A stretch of 64,000 nt of DNA from Tolypeutes matacus (GCA_026826555.1 JAKSZT010053764.1:36693907-36757906); one strand, 5' to 3'. Positions 23,760 to 36,149 are shown, counted from the stretch's first letter. Notes: a model not told the origin generated them from the sequence alone. Made by a program: numbers and translations.

Positions 23760-25305
23760 CATATTTTCTCTCCCCAAATTCAAATACTTCCTGTTTGGAA
23801 TAGTGGAATTAGATATAAATTGGCTTTCATCATTAAGCCTCAGTTACTTGATCTATCAAATGAGGAATATTATATCTATTTTATAGAATTGTGCTCAGTG
23901 AGGTAAATACATACTTATAGCATCTCATTAACTCCAAAGAGATATATAAATATAAGCAGTGCTTTTCTTTCTCAAGTGCATTCTGCTATGTACGAGCTCT
24001 GGAAGAATAGCAAAATAACACAAAAGTTTTAAATCCTACCTTGGCCTCACATTGGTTGCCTACAATGAGCTATGTGGATAAGTCCACAGCTATTCATGGA
24101 AATCCTCATAACACAGTTAAAATTATGAAAAAGAAAATCTGCGTAGTTTTGGGTAAACATTGTACTTACACTGACATCAGTGCTATTTCATTCACTAATT
24201 AAGTGCTGCTTATAGAATCTAGGATTTGGCTTTATTGACAATACTATTTCAATTAATAATTTTAAAAATCCAAGTTTAGATATTTTCTAACAGCTGTTGT
24301 TTGTTATGTGAATAATTATTTTCAAAGAAAAATCATACCAGAAGCATATTTTAAATATATACCACATTGTACAGATTATCTCCGTTGTTTGTTTTTATTG
24401 AATTATCTACACTGACTATAAACACATTTGTCATTTGGGCAGTATTCAACAGTGTTCAAAGTTAACAAAGTGACTTCCTCCTCTAATATGAATGCTCATG
24501 GGGTTAGCAGGAGTTTTTGCAGTGTGGTAGTCTATTAGTTCCAAATCTATTGAGAGAAGAAAAGTCCCCATGCCATACAATCGTGTTTTCCTGAAAGATG
24601 GGTGATTAAACTAAACAATTTCAAAAATATAGCTTTTATTTGTCCAAAATCTAAGTATACCATAGCTATCAACTGCAAATTATAAGAAACTTTATTCCAA
24701 ATATTAAATTAATTTATTTTTTCAATAAACACAATGCATTTCCAAAATAAATTTGCCCTTTGGGCAGGGAGATTAGAGAACAAACACCCATTAATATCCT
24801 TAATTTCCCACATCCTTCCTCAAAATCTGTATATTGGGGTGAGGGAGGGGATATTTCTACTCTCTGCCTTACCTTTCCTCTTAGTCATTTAGCAGAACTT
24901 TTCAGCTCCCTTTGCCCCTTTATGGTGACTAGACTGCTGAGCAAACATGGAAATAATACTGTATATTTTCAGCTCAGCACAGCTCTTTCTTGACAGTGAG
25001 TCTTCTGGCAGAGAGGACAGTCCTCCCATACTCCTCCATACCGGGAGTCTCACTTGGGGCAGCCACATTTCCCAGGGGGACTTGCATCCAGAGGCCTAAT
25101 TCTGGATTTATTGATTAAGCTGGCTTGGACTTTATCAGTAATAAAGATGATAATTTGACCTCCTTCTTTATCCTTTTATGTCTCAACTTGTGTAGAACCT
25201 GGACAGGAAAAGGGTACTATTCACTTGGAGACTATCACATTATAGAATCTAATATAATCCCATTTCCATTACATTGTGCATTGCAAAATGCACATATACT
25301 TCCAT
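23760..25305. other. No gene recognised; possible worn MIR at the left end
   Basis: CCTCAGTTACTTGATCTATC and AAATGAGGAATATTATATC (about 23840-23880) recall the MIR 3' half, too diverged to delimit. The rest is AT-rich unique DNA without coding signal. Confidence 0.42.
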
Positions 25306-25309
25306 AGTC

Positions 25310-25778
25310 CCTTTTTCATTTTTTTAAATAAAAAAGTTATAGGTTTACAGAAAAATCCCATGAAGAAAATACGGAGTTCCCATATACCTGCCTATTATTA
25401 ATACCTTGCATTAGTGTGGTACATTTGTTATAATTGATGACAGCATATATTTGTAAGTGTACTATTATAGTCCATGGTTTATATTAGGGTTTCTTGTTTG
25501 TGTTGTACAGTCCTATCATTAAAATTTTTTATTCTTGTTACATATATACAACCTACCCTTTTAACCACTATATATTTCAGTGCTGTTAACTACATTTACA
25601 ATGTTGGGCTACCATAACCACCATCCATTACCATAACTTTTCCATCATCCCAAATGGAAACTCTGTACAGTATAAACATTAACTCCTCATTCCCTTGCCA
25701 GCTCCTGGCAACCTGTAGTTGCTGACTATGAATTTGCTTGTTATAATTATTTCACATCAGTGAGATCATACAGTATTA
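25310..25778 (-). mobile_element. L1 3' UTR, antisense, probably the 3' half of a 5'-inverted copy
   Basis: From an antisense A-rich end (TTTTTTAAATAAAAAAG) the segment follows the L1 3' UTR: GCATTAGTGTGGTACATTTG, ATAATTGATGACAGCATATA, CCATGGTTTATATTAGGGTT, CAACCTACCC, CACCATCCATTACCATAAC and ATTTCACATCAGTGAGATCA. The same landmarks recur in the host L1 at 50.85-55.95 kb. It ends abruptly and the next bases are L1 in the opposite orientation. Confidence 0.78.
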
Positions 25779-25885
25779 TTTCATGAATAAAGTGTGGTAT
25801 ATAATACAATGGAATATTAATAAGATGTGAAAAAAAGGAAGTTCTGATACATCTCACAACACAGATAAATTTTAAAGACATCACA
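25779..25885 (+). mobile_element. Inverted L1 segment joined to the preceding antisense tail
   Basis: ATGAATAAAGTGTGGTATAT, ACAATGGAATATTAATAAGA, GGAAGTTCTGATACATCTCA and GACATCACATTGAG are sense L1, from just 5' of the part present in antisense at 25310-25778. Such an abutting pair in opposite orientations, with a short gap at the join, is the signature of twin-primed insertion. Confidence 0.65.
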
Positions 25886-26068
25886 TTGAGTTCCTGTTTC
25901 TTTTGTGCCCATGTATTTAAATATGAAGAAATGACATGAGTTTGTTTCATTTTTCCTTCTAAACGCTATTCTATTACCTTAAATAATAGAAGTAAGAATT
26001 TCCTGTCTTAGAGCAATAGTTTCCTATCAGGCCTGGAGTCTTCCAGAATTTTCAGATGTGTTTTTTTT

Positions 26069-26136
26069 TGTTTTGTTTTGTTTTGTTTTTTGTTTTTTGT
26101 TTTTTTAATTTATTTATTTATTTATTTATTTTTATT
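26069..26136. repeat. GTTTT-rich and (TTTA)n low-complexity tract
   Basis: Successive GTTTT units grade into about seven TTTA units at the antisense poly-A side of the L1 tail that follows. Confidence 0.85.
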
Positions 26137-26230
26137 ATGGGTAAAAATCAAAATTCTCACAATACATACAAACATTTGCAAAATGATATATAAATATATA
26201 TGCATATATGTGTATTTGCTTACAAAAATG

Positions 26231-26267
<37 letters not shown>

Positions 26268-26645
26268 CATATACATATATTTTAAGAGGTGCTTAGATTA
26301 CCCAAAATATTACACGGAACCCACTGGGATTCCCATGTTGCCCACCTCCCACACCTCCCACCACATCCCACACAAACATCTCCCACAGTGTGGCCCACCA
26401 CCCTCAATGAACTTACACATCCTGGAGCCTTGCCACCAACCATAGACCACAGTTCACACTGTAGACCACACTCTCTCCCACTCAGTTCTGAGTGGTGTGT
26501 GCTGATTTAAAATGGCCTACAACCGTTGCCACAACAGTACTCAGGATAACCTCCAACTCCCAAAGAAGCCCCTGTATTTCATCTGCTCATCCCCTCCCTA
26601 CCCCAAAAGTGTCAAGTGGCCACTGGCTCCACCTCATTGTTATAA
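26100..26645 (-). mobile_element. Armadillo-type L1 3' UTR, antisense
   Basis: After the TTTA tract and an AT microsatellite it shows GGGATTCCCATGTTGCCCAC, CACTCTCTCCCACTCAGTTC, AAAATGGCCTACAACCGTTG, a CTCAACTCCCAAAG-like stretch and TGGCCACTGGCTCCACCTCA. These match in order the antisense of the lineage-specific L1 3' UTR (compare 2248-2603). A C-rich patch at 26338-26400 is part of it, and open frames across it are incidental. Confidence 0.68.
26231..26280. repeat. (TA)n microsatellite grading into (TACA)n
   Basis: About sixteen perfect TA units, followed by ATACATACATATACATAT. Confidence 0.95.
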
Positions 26646-27141
26646 TTGATGTGTTTTAGTGAATAGGGAAGGAGGGGTTGTGGGGCAGGCTTGGGAGGTA
26701 GGAGAATGGGAGGAAAGAAAGTAAGATGATTGAGACTCCAGGAAACCACCTTAGTTTGTAAAAGAATAGTTAAATTCATTTGCTTCATACACTGGGATAC
26801 ATACAAGCAAACGTTTGAAGAATTTCCACTCCTTAAAAAAAAATTGCTATCCTTTATAACCTTTCCTCATTAGGTAAATATTTAGCAAATTCATTCGTAT
26901 ACAAATTATTTTATACTTAATCAAAAGCTATTTGTTTGTTTGCTTTCTGGAGAATTTTCCCTGTCTTACTTAACCCTAACCTAAAAACAAAAGTATGGGT
27001 TCTAAGATGTCAAGTTTGACCCTGGCATCTTGGAGACAGAGGTGCTCAGTTTAGAAGCTCTACACACTTTTAGTTACTTCTCTTCTAGGTTATCTTAGAC
27101 CTACTAAAATCTGGTCATAAGACAACCTGGAACTTGTTTAC

Positions 27142-27870
27142 TGTGGCAGTTTGGTATTGTTTATGAATTCCAAAAATAGATATTGGATTGTGTTTGTAAA
27201 CTGGTCTGTTCCTTTGGGCATATTAGATTGTATTAGATTCAGAGGTTTTACTTTTACTTTATTAAATCAAGTTTAGAGCTTTTATTTGACAACATCATTA
27301 GGGCGACTTGGTTTGAGTCCCCTCCCCTCCCCCCTTGCGGGCTATATAAACAATGCTCAATCAAAGACAGGGAAGTAAATATACCGAGAAGGAGAACACA
27401 GAGAGTTTAGAATTTTGTTTATTTGTTTGTTTTTAAAGATTTATTTTATTTATTTATCCCCCCTCCCCTTGTTGTTTTGCATTTGCTGTCTGCTTTCTGT
27501 GGCCATTCACTGTGTGCTCTCTGTGTCTGCTTGTCTTCTTTTCTCATCTTCTCTTTAGGAGGCACTGGGAACTGATCCTGGGACCTCTGATGTGAGAGAG
27601 AGGCACTCAATCACTTGAGCCACCTCAGCTCCCTGGTTTGTGGTGTCCCTCACTGTCTCTCCTCTTTGTCTCTTTTTTGTTGCACCAGCTCTCCACACAG
27701 GCCAGCTCACCACGTGGGCCAGCTCACTTTCACCAGGAGGCCCCAGGAAATGAACCAGGGAGTTCCCATATGGTAGACAGGAGCCCAATCACTTGATTCA
27801 CATCCACTTCCCGAGAGTTTAGTTTTTGACACTGGAGCCCCGGGGAGAGAGCCTTCCCACCCATAAATTG
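27142..27870 (+). mobile_element. ERV LTR fragment interrupted by a SINE
   Basis: The element opens TGTGGCAGTTTGGTATTG, continues with GAATTCCAAAAATAGATATT, and carries a TATA box in GGGCTATATAAACAATG (about 27338). After the SINE at 27411-27812 it resumes with GACACTGGAGCCCCGGGGAG. I know this layout from abundant xenarthran LTRs. The 3' limit is not clear and the TG...CA pair cannot be completed. Confidence 0.6.
27411..27812 (-). mobile_element. Two-unit tRNA-derived SINE (DAS type), antisense, inside an LTR
   Basis: Reading on the minus strand: a tRNA-like head with GGATGTGAATCAAGTGATTG and GGTTCATTTCCTGG, GCTGGCC linker repeats, a second unit (GCTGAGGTGGCTCAAGTGAT, GGATCAGTTCCCAGTGCC), a CAGACACAGAG-rich tail and A-rich end. 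GAGAGTTTAG flanks it at 27401-27410 and 27813-27822, an exact 10-base target duplication of LTR sequence. Confidence 0.9.
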
Positions 27871-28439
27871 TAATGAAAAGGTAATTTTAATACCTTAAGT
27901 TGGATAGTATATCTAAGCAGTTACAGATCAAATGTTGAATGAACTCTGGACGATATAAAGCTCTTCTACTCAGCAAGAAGGCACTTTAAATGTCTGAGGC
28001 TTTTCAAAAATTGCCTTCACTAGCTTCAGAAACAATAAACTTTAATTGTCTGCTGACAAAAAATGTGGTATGTAGTTTGCAGTTTTCTGTAGGTCAAGCA
28101 TTATTTAACTCCTAGGCTCTTGTGCCAAACACACCAATCAATTTGTTGGCTTCTTACTGGCAGCCAAAATCATGTTGCCTACAAGTAAACTATTTTGTAA
28201 AAACCAATAAACAATTGGAAAAGAAAAAATCAGGTTCCTGCCAAACCTCTCCAGCTAGCTAAAGGAAATGTTCATTATTAAAGGATTTTGTCCTAATTGC
28301 AAGGAAGAGCTAAGATCCAGTTTGTATCCACTGATACCACATAAAACCAATTCTTAATAATTTAGAAATAGAATAGAATAGAATAGTTTTCATATTCTGT
28401 TATGAATTCTATTCAATAATAATAAAGTGCAAGAATTGC

Positions 28440-28620
28440 ATACCTACATTCAGGGACTGGGTATGTAATTTGCAGGGCCTTGTGCAAAATGAAAATGATG
28501 GGCCCATTGTTCAAAAATTACTAAGAATTTCAAGAAAGTGGCAGCACAGCATTAAAACAAGCATGGGTCCTTCTGTGTGTAGGCCCCGTACAGCTGCACA
28601 GGTTATACACCCATGAAGTC
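28440..28620. mobile_element. Worn dispersed mammalian repeat (family not assigned)
   Basis: TTTGCAGGGCCTTGTGCAAA, ATGAAAATGATGGGCCC, TTCAAAAATTACTAAGAATT and GTACAGCTGCACAGGTTATA follow a common eutherian repeat I recognise by its GGGCCC...CAAAATGAAAATG signature, but I cannot name the family. Confidence 0.5.
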
Positions 28621-31600
28621 AGACCTGCCTACACTCATATGTACAAGGAGAATATCAGAAACCACTGCAAATCCATAGTGAAATGTTCTTCACTGTCCTT
28701 CCCCAGGCCTGTCCCTGAAGCTGACATGATGAAACTGTTCCCCATACTTCCATATCTCATGTATGGCAAGTTCCTTCATAACCCAGATTTCAGCTAATGT
28801 CAAATTAGGCATTTGTCTCCTTAATTTTATCCCAAAGAAGAGAAGGAAGAGATATATCTTTTGAACACCGTTAATTTCATCCTACGACTTTTGATTATTC
28901 ATCCCTCAGAGTGATCCAGTCTCATTACTTTCAGTCATTCTCCCTAAATGCTTGGCAGGCATCCAAACAATTATTTGTTCAACTCAATAATCTAAGTTTA
29001 TTGTCTTAAAGAAATCACACCTGACAAATAACTCATGCTTCAAAATGATCTTTAAAACTGGGCGCTAAAATGACACTGTCAATTCTAAAAATCATGGATG
29101 ATTTTAAAGCTTCTAACAAAGCAACTTAAAAGCTTGGCATTTTAATTTATTGCTGTACAGCTTCCTGTAACTGTACTTTGAATGGTTTCCATTTATTACT
29201 AAGCAGTATTTTTTTCAGGTGAAATATAATTTACCATTTTCAAAGAGATCAGCTATGAGCAGTGATGTATGAGCAATGTAAATATAAAACTCTTCTTGAA
29301 GGACCAATGCTTTGCTTCATTTAATTTTCACATTTCTAAAATGTCGATATCAGTGGCTTCAAATATATAAAAAGCTGGATGTATTTAATTTCCATTCAAA
29401 GACATTGGAAATTTGTTTGTATAACTTTGGAAGCATTTTGAGGAGGGTGGTTTCTCATTATATATTATAAAAATGAAAGAAAAGCAGATTAAAAATATGA
29501 TCCCAATTATCACAACCAGACTTCAGAAGCTACACTAGGAAGAGATGCGGTAATGAAATAATGTCTCATCAATGTGTTTGAGTACTGTAAGATTAAAATC
29601 AGTCAATAAGTATTCATGAAGTGTTTACCACCTTCAATCAAGTCAAAGTTAGACGTTTTAATGGAGGAGAGTATTGGCATGTGTAACCCAGAAGAATACA
29701 TCATCAAAACAATATATATTAGATATATGATTACTTAGCTTTTTATTTGAATTGAGTTTTAATTGAACAGAATATTCATATTTGTCATATTATGCCTAAA
29801 TGTGTTAAAAATGTCCAATTAAGGAGAATTCTAAATACAGATGCAATTTCTCATTGTTTTTCCCAACTCACTGCTCAGATTCCTCTTCCTTAATAGGACA
29901 GCAAACATGGCATGATTAGTCCAAAACACTAGCCTAAAACAAACTTGGCTTCTCCCCTAGATTACTTGCTTCCTCACCTGCTCAAAAGAAGTCATTATAA
30001 ACTATATAAATTGATTTAAAACGTTCTCCCTTAGATCAGCAATCACCCTCATGTCTAGAAGAGACAGAAATAAAGCAGATTAAGTAGCAATGTAAATACT
30101 TTGAAAACAAGACATTCTGTAGTTTATGTGGCAGCAGATAATTGGGAACAGAATGCTTTGTAATTAAATAAACACATCCCATATAAACACATTCTTATGT
30201 TTCAATAAACATACTTCTGGAATACAGAGACTAGATATAAAAAAATAGAGCTGTTAAATTACTTAAACAGAAACCTATAAACAATATTGAACTTTTCTAT
30301 CAGGACTTAGATTGTGATAAATTTATTATAATTTGTATTATTAATTAAAAATCAAATATTAACAAAAAGTTTTCACACATTTTAACCCATCATTCTTTGC
30401 CTCTCTTAATTAAAGTACCTGATTCTTAAATGCATATATTAAAAAAAAATTTAACATTTTTTTTCATACTATATATATACTATATATAGACCTCTAGGCA
30501 TGTCTTTATTTCTTTAGATTGAATAAATGCATTTCATCCACTTAAAATAGTTCAGGTCATCCCTAAGAAGTCAGAACTTCAGTAGATGACACAGATACCT
30601 CATATTTTGGGAACTATCCACCCAGAATATCCAGGTAATTTAGACAAAGTCATGGGGTTCTTCTTTATTTTTTTATATACTTTTTAACTTGAAATTATCG
30701 GGTCAGCTGAGTGCATAGTCCTAAAGGCATCAGCTAATTAAGCAATGCTCCACTCCCCTGGGGCTGCCTAGAGACTGCATTTTAAAACTAACCCATGGAT
30801 CAAATTGCATATAACTGCACACATACACACACTCATGTAAATGTGTGCATGTAAAGATTAGTGATAACTGAATCAGATTTGCGGTCTAGTTAACAGCATT
30901 GTACTAATGGCCATTTCCTCATTCTGATACTGTACTGCAATCATATAAGAGGTCAGTATTTAAGAGAAGGTGGGTAAAAGGTACACAGAACTCTATATAC
31001 TATTTTTTTAAAACTCCCTGTGAATCCATACTTTTTTCAAAATAAAAAGTTTTTTTTTCTTAAGTGCTTCCATTGTGAAGTTATGCTTCAATGACCTGAT
31101 GAGTTGCTACATTGTAGAAAGCTGGATCAGTACTACAGAAAAAAAGAACTAAATAGATATTATTTTAAAACAATGAGACAAGTTGTCATTTTCATCACTA
31201 TTTGGTCCAAAGCTTTAAGAAACTAATGTTAAGCCATAATTACTGGAGTACTGGTAAATATTTTAAAAACCAGCTTCTGATAGGGAGCCCTGATTAACAG
31301 TAGAGTCAGCCAATTCTTAGAGTATAAATGTCCCACCATGGCCAATTTCAAGCTATCAATGTAACATGAACTGACTCACAAAATTCCTGAACACTTATCA
31401 ATCAGCGCTCATCAGTGGGCCTCAGCTGGCCCCAACGTACTGCAGGCTATAGAATTCTATTTTTTCTTATTGAGTTAGGGATATGGATATATGTTTGATA
31501 AATGCTTGAATATTCTGAAGCAGGTGTACAGCGCTGAGCTGACCTTCAGCAAAGTGGCCATCAATGCTTGGCTTTTCTCCTCACATCTTGCCTATTTGGT

Positions 31601-32610
31601 TCCTGAATTGTACAAACTCCAGGAGAAGCTGAAAGCAGGAGGAGCTTAAGCAAACTAAAGTGGCCACTCTGCTCAGGAGATTATTTACATCCACCAAAGA
31701 GCCTTTGCGAAGAAAAATGCCTTTTCGTTCCATCTCCTTGTCCTTTCCAACTAAGATAATGTGGAATATACATTATGCCAAAATTAAGGCAATAGGGGAT
31801 TGGGAAACTTGGGTGGCAGGAGGACAGTGTCACCCCAGCATGTTCTGAACAACATTATGGGGGAAAATAATTTTATATTGAAAGGCACATAATAATTGAC
31901 TCAACCGTGGTCCCAAAGTAGCCAAAGAGTTAAGGCAAAGGGAGAAATTTTCCTTCAATGTGCTTGAAAATGTGGATTGTTTTTCCCTAAGCATGTATAA
32001 GTTCTAGTAATAGATGTCAGAGAAAAGCATCAAAAAAGAGCTACTTCTCTACAATGCTGATCTGTTTCCCATCTGTAAAGTGAGGGGCTGGTCTATTCTG
32101 TTCCCTAAGATAAATTCCAGTTTTAATGTTCTGGGTATTTGCAATTCAAGCTCCTAAATAATATTTTGGAACAATTGGAATGGATTTAGAGCCCATTTAG
32201 TCATTCCAGTCTCTGTCTGCACATCTGCTGTCTGGCCTCAATTTTCCTAAGCAGGCCCTTGGAATGCCAAATGAGGATAACTAAATCCAGGTAGCCACCA
32301 GGAGTAGCAGAACGCATGGTATAACCCATGCCTCTATGTGATGGGGAGAGCTGCAGACTCTCATCAAGTAAGACCCAGGATTTGAGCAGGAAGTCAGAGT
32401 GGGAGTGCTCCTATGTAAATGAACAGTTGCTTCCACTTGAGTTGCTTGATTTCCACCTGTAATCTCAAAGATATTAACCCAAGGTCTCAGAGAAGACCAC
32501 TGCTCACAAGAGATGCTAGGATGGCTACAGTAGACCCAGAAGACAGCTTTTACTTGGGCAGTCAGCATCAGCACCCTTATCTTCTCCTTTACAAAGTTCT
32601 GAGACAGAGA
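28621..32610. other. Repeat-poor, AT-rich block of about 4 kb; no gene found
   Basis: I find no SINE, L1 or LTR landmark in nearly 4 kb, which is unusual against the surrounding repeat density. Open frames are short (31660-31848 plus is the longest, 62 codons) and none shows a family motif. The block may be selectively kept single-copy DNA or merely repeats too old for me to see. Confidence 0.45.
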
Positions 32611-32617
32611 TAAGTCA

Positions 32618-32705
32618 GGTGTGCTTATCCCCATCTGAAAAGTGGGGAAACTAAGGCACTGAGAAGTAAACTCACTTGGCTGACCTCAGACAATGACAGA
32701 GCTGC
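32618..32705 (-). mobile_element. MIR SINE core, antisense
   Basis: TATCCCCATCTGAAAAGTGG, GGAAACTAAGGCACTGAGAA and GACAGAGCTGCAGTCA follow the reverse complement of the MIR core (CCCCATTTTACAGATGAGGAAACTGAGGC order, in pieces). Confidence 0.75.
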
Positions 32706-34099
32706 AGTCATTTTCAAAGGATATTTCTCTCTCTTATCTGTGAGTTTTGCATATGTTATTTCTTCCACTTGGAATCTTTTTTTCATTTTTGCCTGGCTAA
32801 CTCCTACTTATCTTTCGGTCTATAAGTAGCTTAGACAATTCTGAAAAAAAAAGGAAGCAGCAGGGGGTTCATCCTACAATTATAAAGATCTGTTAACACA
32901 ATGTCATAATAATTAATACATTATGGTATTGGCTCATGACCAGTTAAATAAATCAATGGAAATTAGAAACATGTTTATGAGGGAACATGGTATGTGACAG
33001 CTTTTAGCCAGATGTGTTGCATAGATAGGTTCAATAATATGGAATAAAATATAATTGCATTCCTCCTTTATACTACAAATTAAAGTCCAAGACAAGTTCC
33101 ATGTATTTTTCAATAACAGGCTCCCTTAGACCCATAAAAATCTTCCAAGAATTATAACTCTGCTCTCTCCTGACCTCTCGGCACTGATTCTTAAAGACTT
33201 AACTATGATCTCCCAACATCTGCCCTACAATCCTCTGGTCTGCTTCCTGACATTTGTGACATTTGTGACATTTGTGGGGCCTAGGGTAAGAGTACATATG
33301 GAAATCCGTATACTGATGTCCAAATATTTTAAAGTAATAAATCAAACCAATAAGTTGTTAAATACAATCGATTCAACCTTTCTATCTTGAAGAATATACC
33401 TTCTTAACAAACTGGAAAACCAAGTTCAAGTTTAGAATTTTAAGACTCCTAGGAGTTCTATGCCAGAACATAGTGACACAGGGAGAACCAGCCATTGGCC
33501 CTCAGCCTTCAGCCCACACCCTTCTCTTCCCACTCCCAGTCCACCCCATAAAGTGAGGGCCCTGGCAAACACATGTGTAGACACTATGACCACACATCAA
33601 AATCTGTCCACACTATTTGTGGACGACTGGGCTCTTGGCTACCCCTTGGGGCTCTGGGTACTCATATCAGTAGCACAGTTTACCTTTAGGACAGTCTTGA
33701 AGATAAAGTCCACACAGGATCTGGAAGGAGCCTCAAGTCTGTTTGTAGGGAATTCTAGGTTTTGTAATGAACCCTGACCTGTTTTTCATAAACTCACCCA
33801 CTGCCGAAACAGTTCCCTCCCTAACTACATTGCATACATTTCCATTTCTCTTTTCTCCGAAATTCCCACTTACATACTCTATAGATAAATGCTTGTTTTT
33901 AACAGCTCCAGCTGGACCAACCTTAATTAACTTTAACTGCAAAGATATGCACAGTTAAAAGAAAGTTAACCTAAAAGAAAACTTTGCTTAATTATAACTG
34001 TAAAAATCACACTCACTGAAACTGCCACATACTAACCCAATAAAATAGTCCCATCCTTAGTAAGTTGTTAAAACTTTTGCTTCCCTCTTTTAAAAGTAA
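32706..34099. other. No gene recognised
   Basis: This holds a three-fold GACATTTGT tandem (about 33249-33275) and a segment from 33276 beginning GGGGCCTAGGGTAAGAGTAC that resembles an old dispersed repeat. A 105-codon open frame at 33460-33777 plus is proline/serine-rich with no recognisable domain and is probably chance. Confidence 0.4.
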
Positions 34100-34629
34100 T
34101 GAGGGACTTATCTAACCCCAGGAACAGTTCCTGCTTTCTTTCCCTACCAGAGACTAACAGAGCATGCTCAGAAAAGAACAAACCTGACCTTAAAGTGACC
34201 TCAAGACATAAAATACTGTGCAAGCAAAATCAAAGTGGGCAGAAACAACAGGAAGAATACTGGACCTGAAGGAAAACAAGAGATCTGATGTCCGACTATT
34301 ACAAATTCCAGCAATATCACAAGCCTACTACTCAAGATAGCAGAATCCATCAGCCAATGAAAATAACCGACTTGCAATCATCAATTTAAATGTCTACTAA
34401 CCAATCCCAATGGGCCAATAACCCTATGTCCCTAATCCCACCTCCCTTTGTTTAATCTATTAAATATCCCTCACCCTTCTAGTTTGGGGAAACAGATCTA
34501 AGGAAAATAACTGCTCCTGTCTTCGCAGGGTTAGCCTTTGCTAAATAAACTTTTTCTCTTCTCAAAATCCTAGTGTCTACTGATTAAATCTGAGAGCATT
34601 GGGCAAGTTCTCACTTTTGGTTCACAACA
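34100..34629 (+). mobile_element. Solo ERV LTR, class I-like
   Basis: The 3' half is well marked: CCAAT-type boxes (AGCCAATGAAA, AACCAATCCC, GGCCAATAACC), a TATA-like ATTAAATATCC, the polyadenylation signal in GCTAAATAAAC, then CTGATTAAATCTGAGAG and the terminus TTCACAACA. That order is typical of gammaretrovirus-like LTRs. The 5' limit is approximate and no viral coding sequence adjoins it. Confidence 0.68.
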
Positions 34630-35770
34630 GTTTCTGGATATTAGAAGCATTATCTAGAAGAAAGAAAAAGGGCAATTTGGTTACATCTTCTTGATCTCTT
34701 GACTCATTGCCCCATGGGTCAGGGTGCAGCAGGATGAGGGCCAGAGTTGAGCATCTAAAGTTCAGGCCCCCTTTTGTCTAGATCTAAATCACCATCCCAT
34801 ATGCCAACCTCCTCCACCCAATCTTCTTTGGTTTTTTCACTTTATATCTGGACCAGGATTTAGCCAAGGTCAGAAATAACTGATAAGCATTGGAGAGGAC
34901 ATGCTCAGTAAGTATTCCTTTGTAGAATAATTCCTATTTCAATGACTTTCTCTCTACATCACATACCTCATGTCACAAGCTCTAACCAATTCTCTTATCA
35001 CTCATTTTAGAGAACCAAAGCATCTTCTTATAGTAGTACACAGTATATTCCAATAATCACTCCCCAAATGAATGGTGAGAGCTTGTTTTAAGATTTTGTG
35101 CTTTCTACTAAATGATTTCTCTCCTATCAGAGAGTATTATGCTCTTTGTTAAAGCATGTGCCTTTGTTGGAGGAGGCAGAAATAGAGCAGTGGGAGGTGT
35201 AAAAGGATATTTATTAGGCAACTAGATTCTTCTTAATCATGATAGATGGTGATTGGTACCATTTATAACCTAATCATCACTGGCTGGCCCAATATCATAA
35301 ATTCAGTACAAAATAGAATAGCACAGCCTAAAATATATTTCCCAAAGTAGGATTTGATAACTCATTTTAAACAATTACTCTGAATTTTAAGATAGAAAAT
35401 TTCCAGGATAACTGAGCAATGTTTAAGGTAGAGGAAAAGTGAAAATGAATTTAAAATTACTTGGAGGCCACCTGACTCATTTTTGTCTTTCTTGACATTC
35501 ATTAGATAAACTATGAGTCCTGTTATGAACTGAAAGGTGATACCACTCATTTCCATAACTTGCTTAATCATTTTGGAATCACCCAAATCAAATGCCCCCA
35601 GAAAGGGTTAATCTCACTTAGATCTATACGGAGTTTTTACATCTCTCATTATCAATTCAGTTCATCTCTTCCAATGACTTCCTATTACACTGAAGTAAAA
35701 GTTAAACCTAATTCTACAGCCTAAAATATCATACATTCACATTTTTTCCCAGACTTTGGATAAATCTAAT
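34630..35770. other. No gene recognised
   Basis: Unique-looking sequence. The 74-codon frame at 35362-35586 minus has no recognisable family. Confidence 0.45.
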
Positions 35771-35773
35771 TTA

Positions 35774-35955
35774 AGGAATGAAATGGAATGGAAAGGAATG
35801 GAGTGGAGTGGAGTGGAACGGGAATGGAACGGAACGGAACTGAACAGAACAGAACAGAACAGAACAGAACAGAACAGAACAGAACAGAACAGAATAGAAT
35901 AGAATAGAATAGAATAGAATAGAATAGAATAGAATAGAATAGAATAGAATAGAAT
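35774..35955. repeat. Pentanucleotide array with ordered variant blocks
   Basis: The tract changes unit in steps: mixed GGAAT, GGAGT and GGAAC units to about 35845, nine AGAAC units (35846-35890), then thirteen AGAAT units (35891-35955). The unit is 5 bases and stop-free in reverse, so all three minus frames stay open and read as repeats of F, Y, S, I, L, C and V; these frames are artefacts of the repeat and not genes. Confidence 0.97.
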
Positions 35956-36149
35956 AGGAGAGTGTACCATTTCGTAAGTATTGTGTGGGAAACTGTAGCC
36001 TTGAGTTGCAATGTAAAGTGTTAGTTCTCACTATTATAATAGTCAAAAGGCCACAGTGCTAATAATGGCCCCTTTCCTCCTTTCTGCCTTCATCTACAGT
36101 TCTCTCCCTCACTCACTAAGATAGACACTGGTCTTCTGTGTTTTCCTTT

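Noticed and set aside
26338..26510. Proline/histidine-rich overlapping frames (TSHTSHHIPHK type)
   Set aside because: They lie in the C-rich antisense of an L1 3' UTR, which is non-coding.
35774..35955. CRISPR-like or satellite array
   Set aside because: Unit is 5 bases with no spacers; a simple short tandem repeat in mammalian DNA.
35737..36046. Three overlapping minus-strand frames rich in F, Y, S, I and L
   Set aside because: They arise from a stop-free 5-base repeat and are open in every frame.
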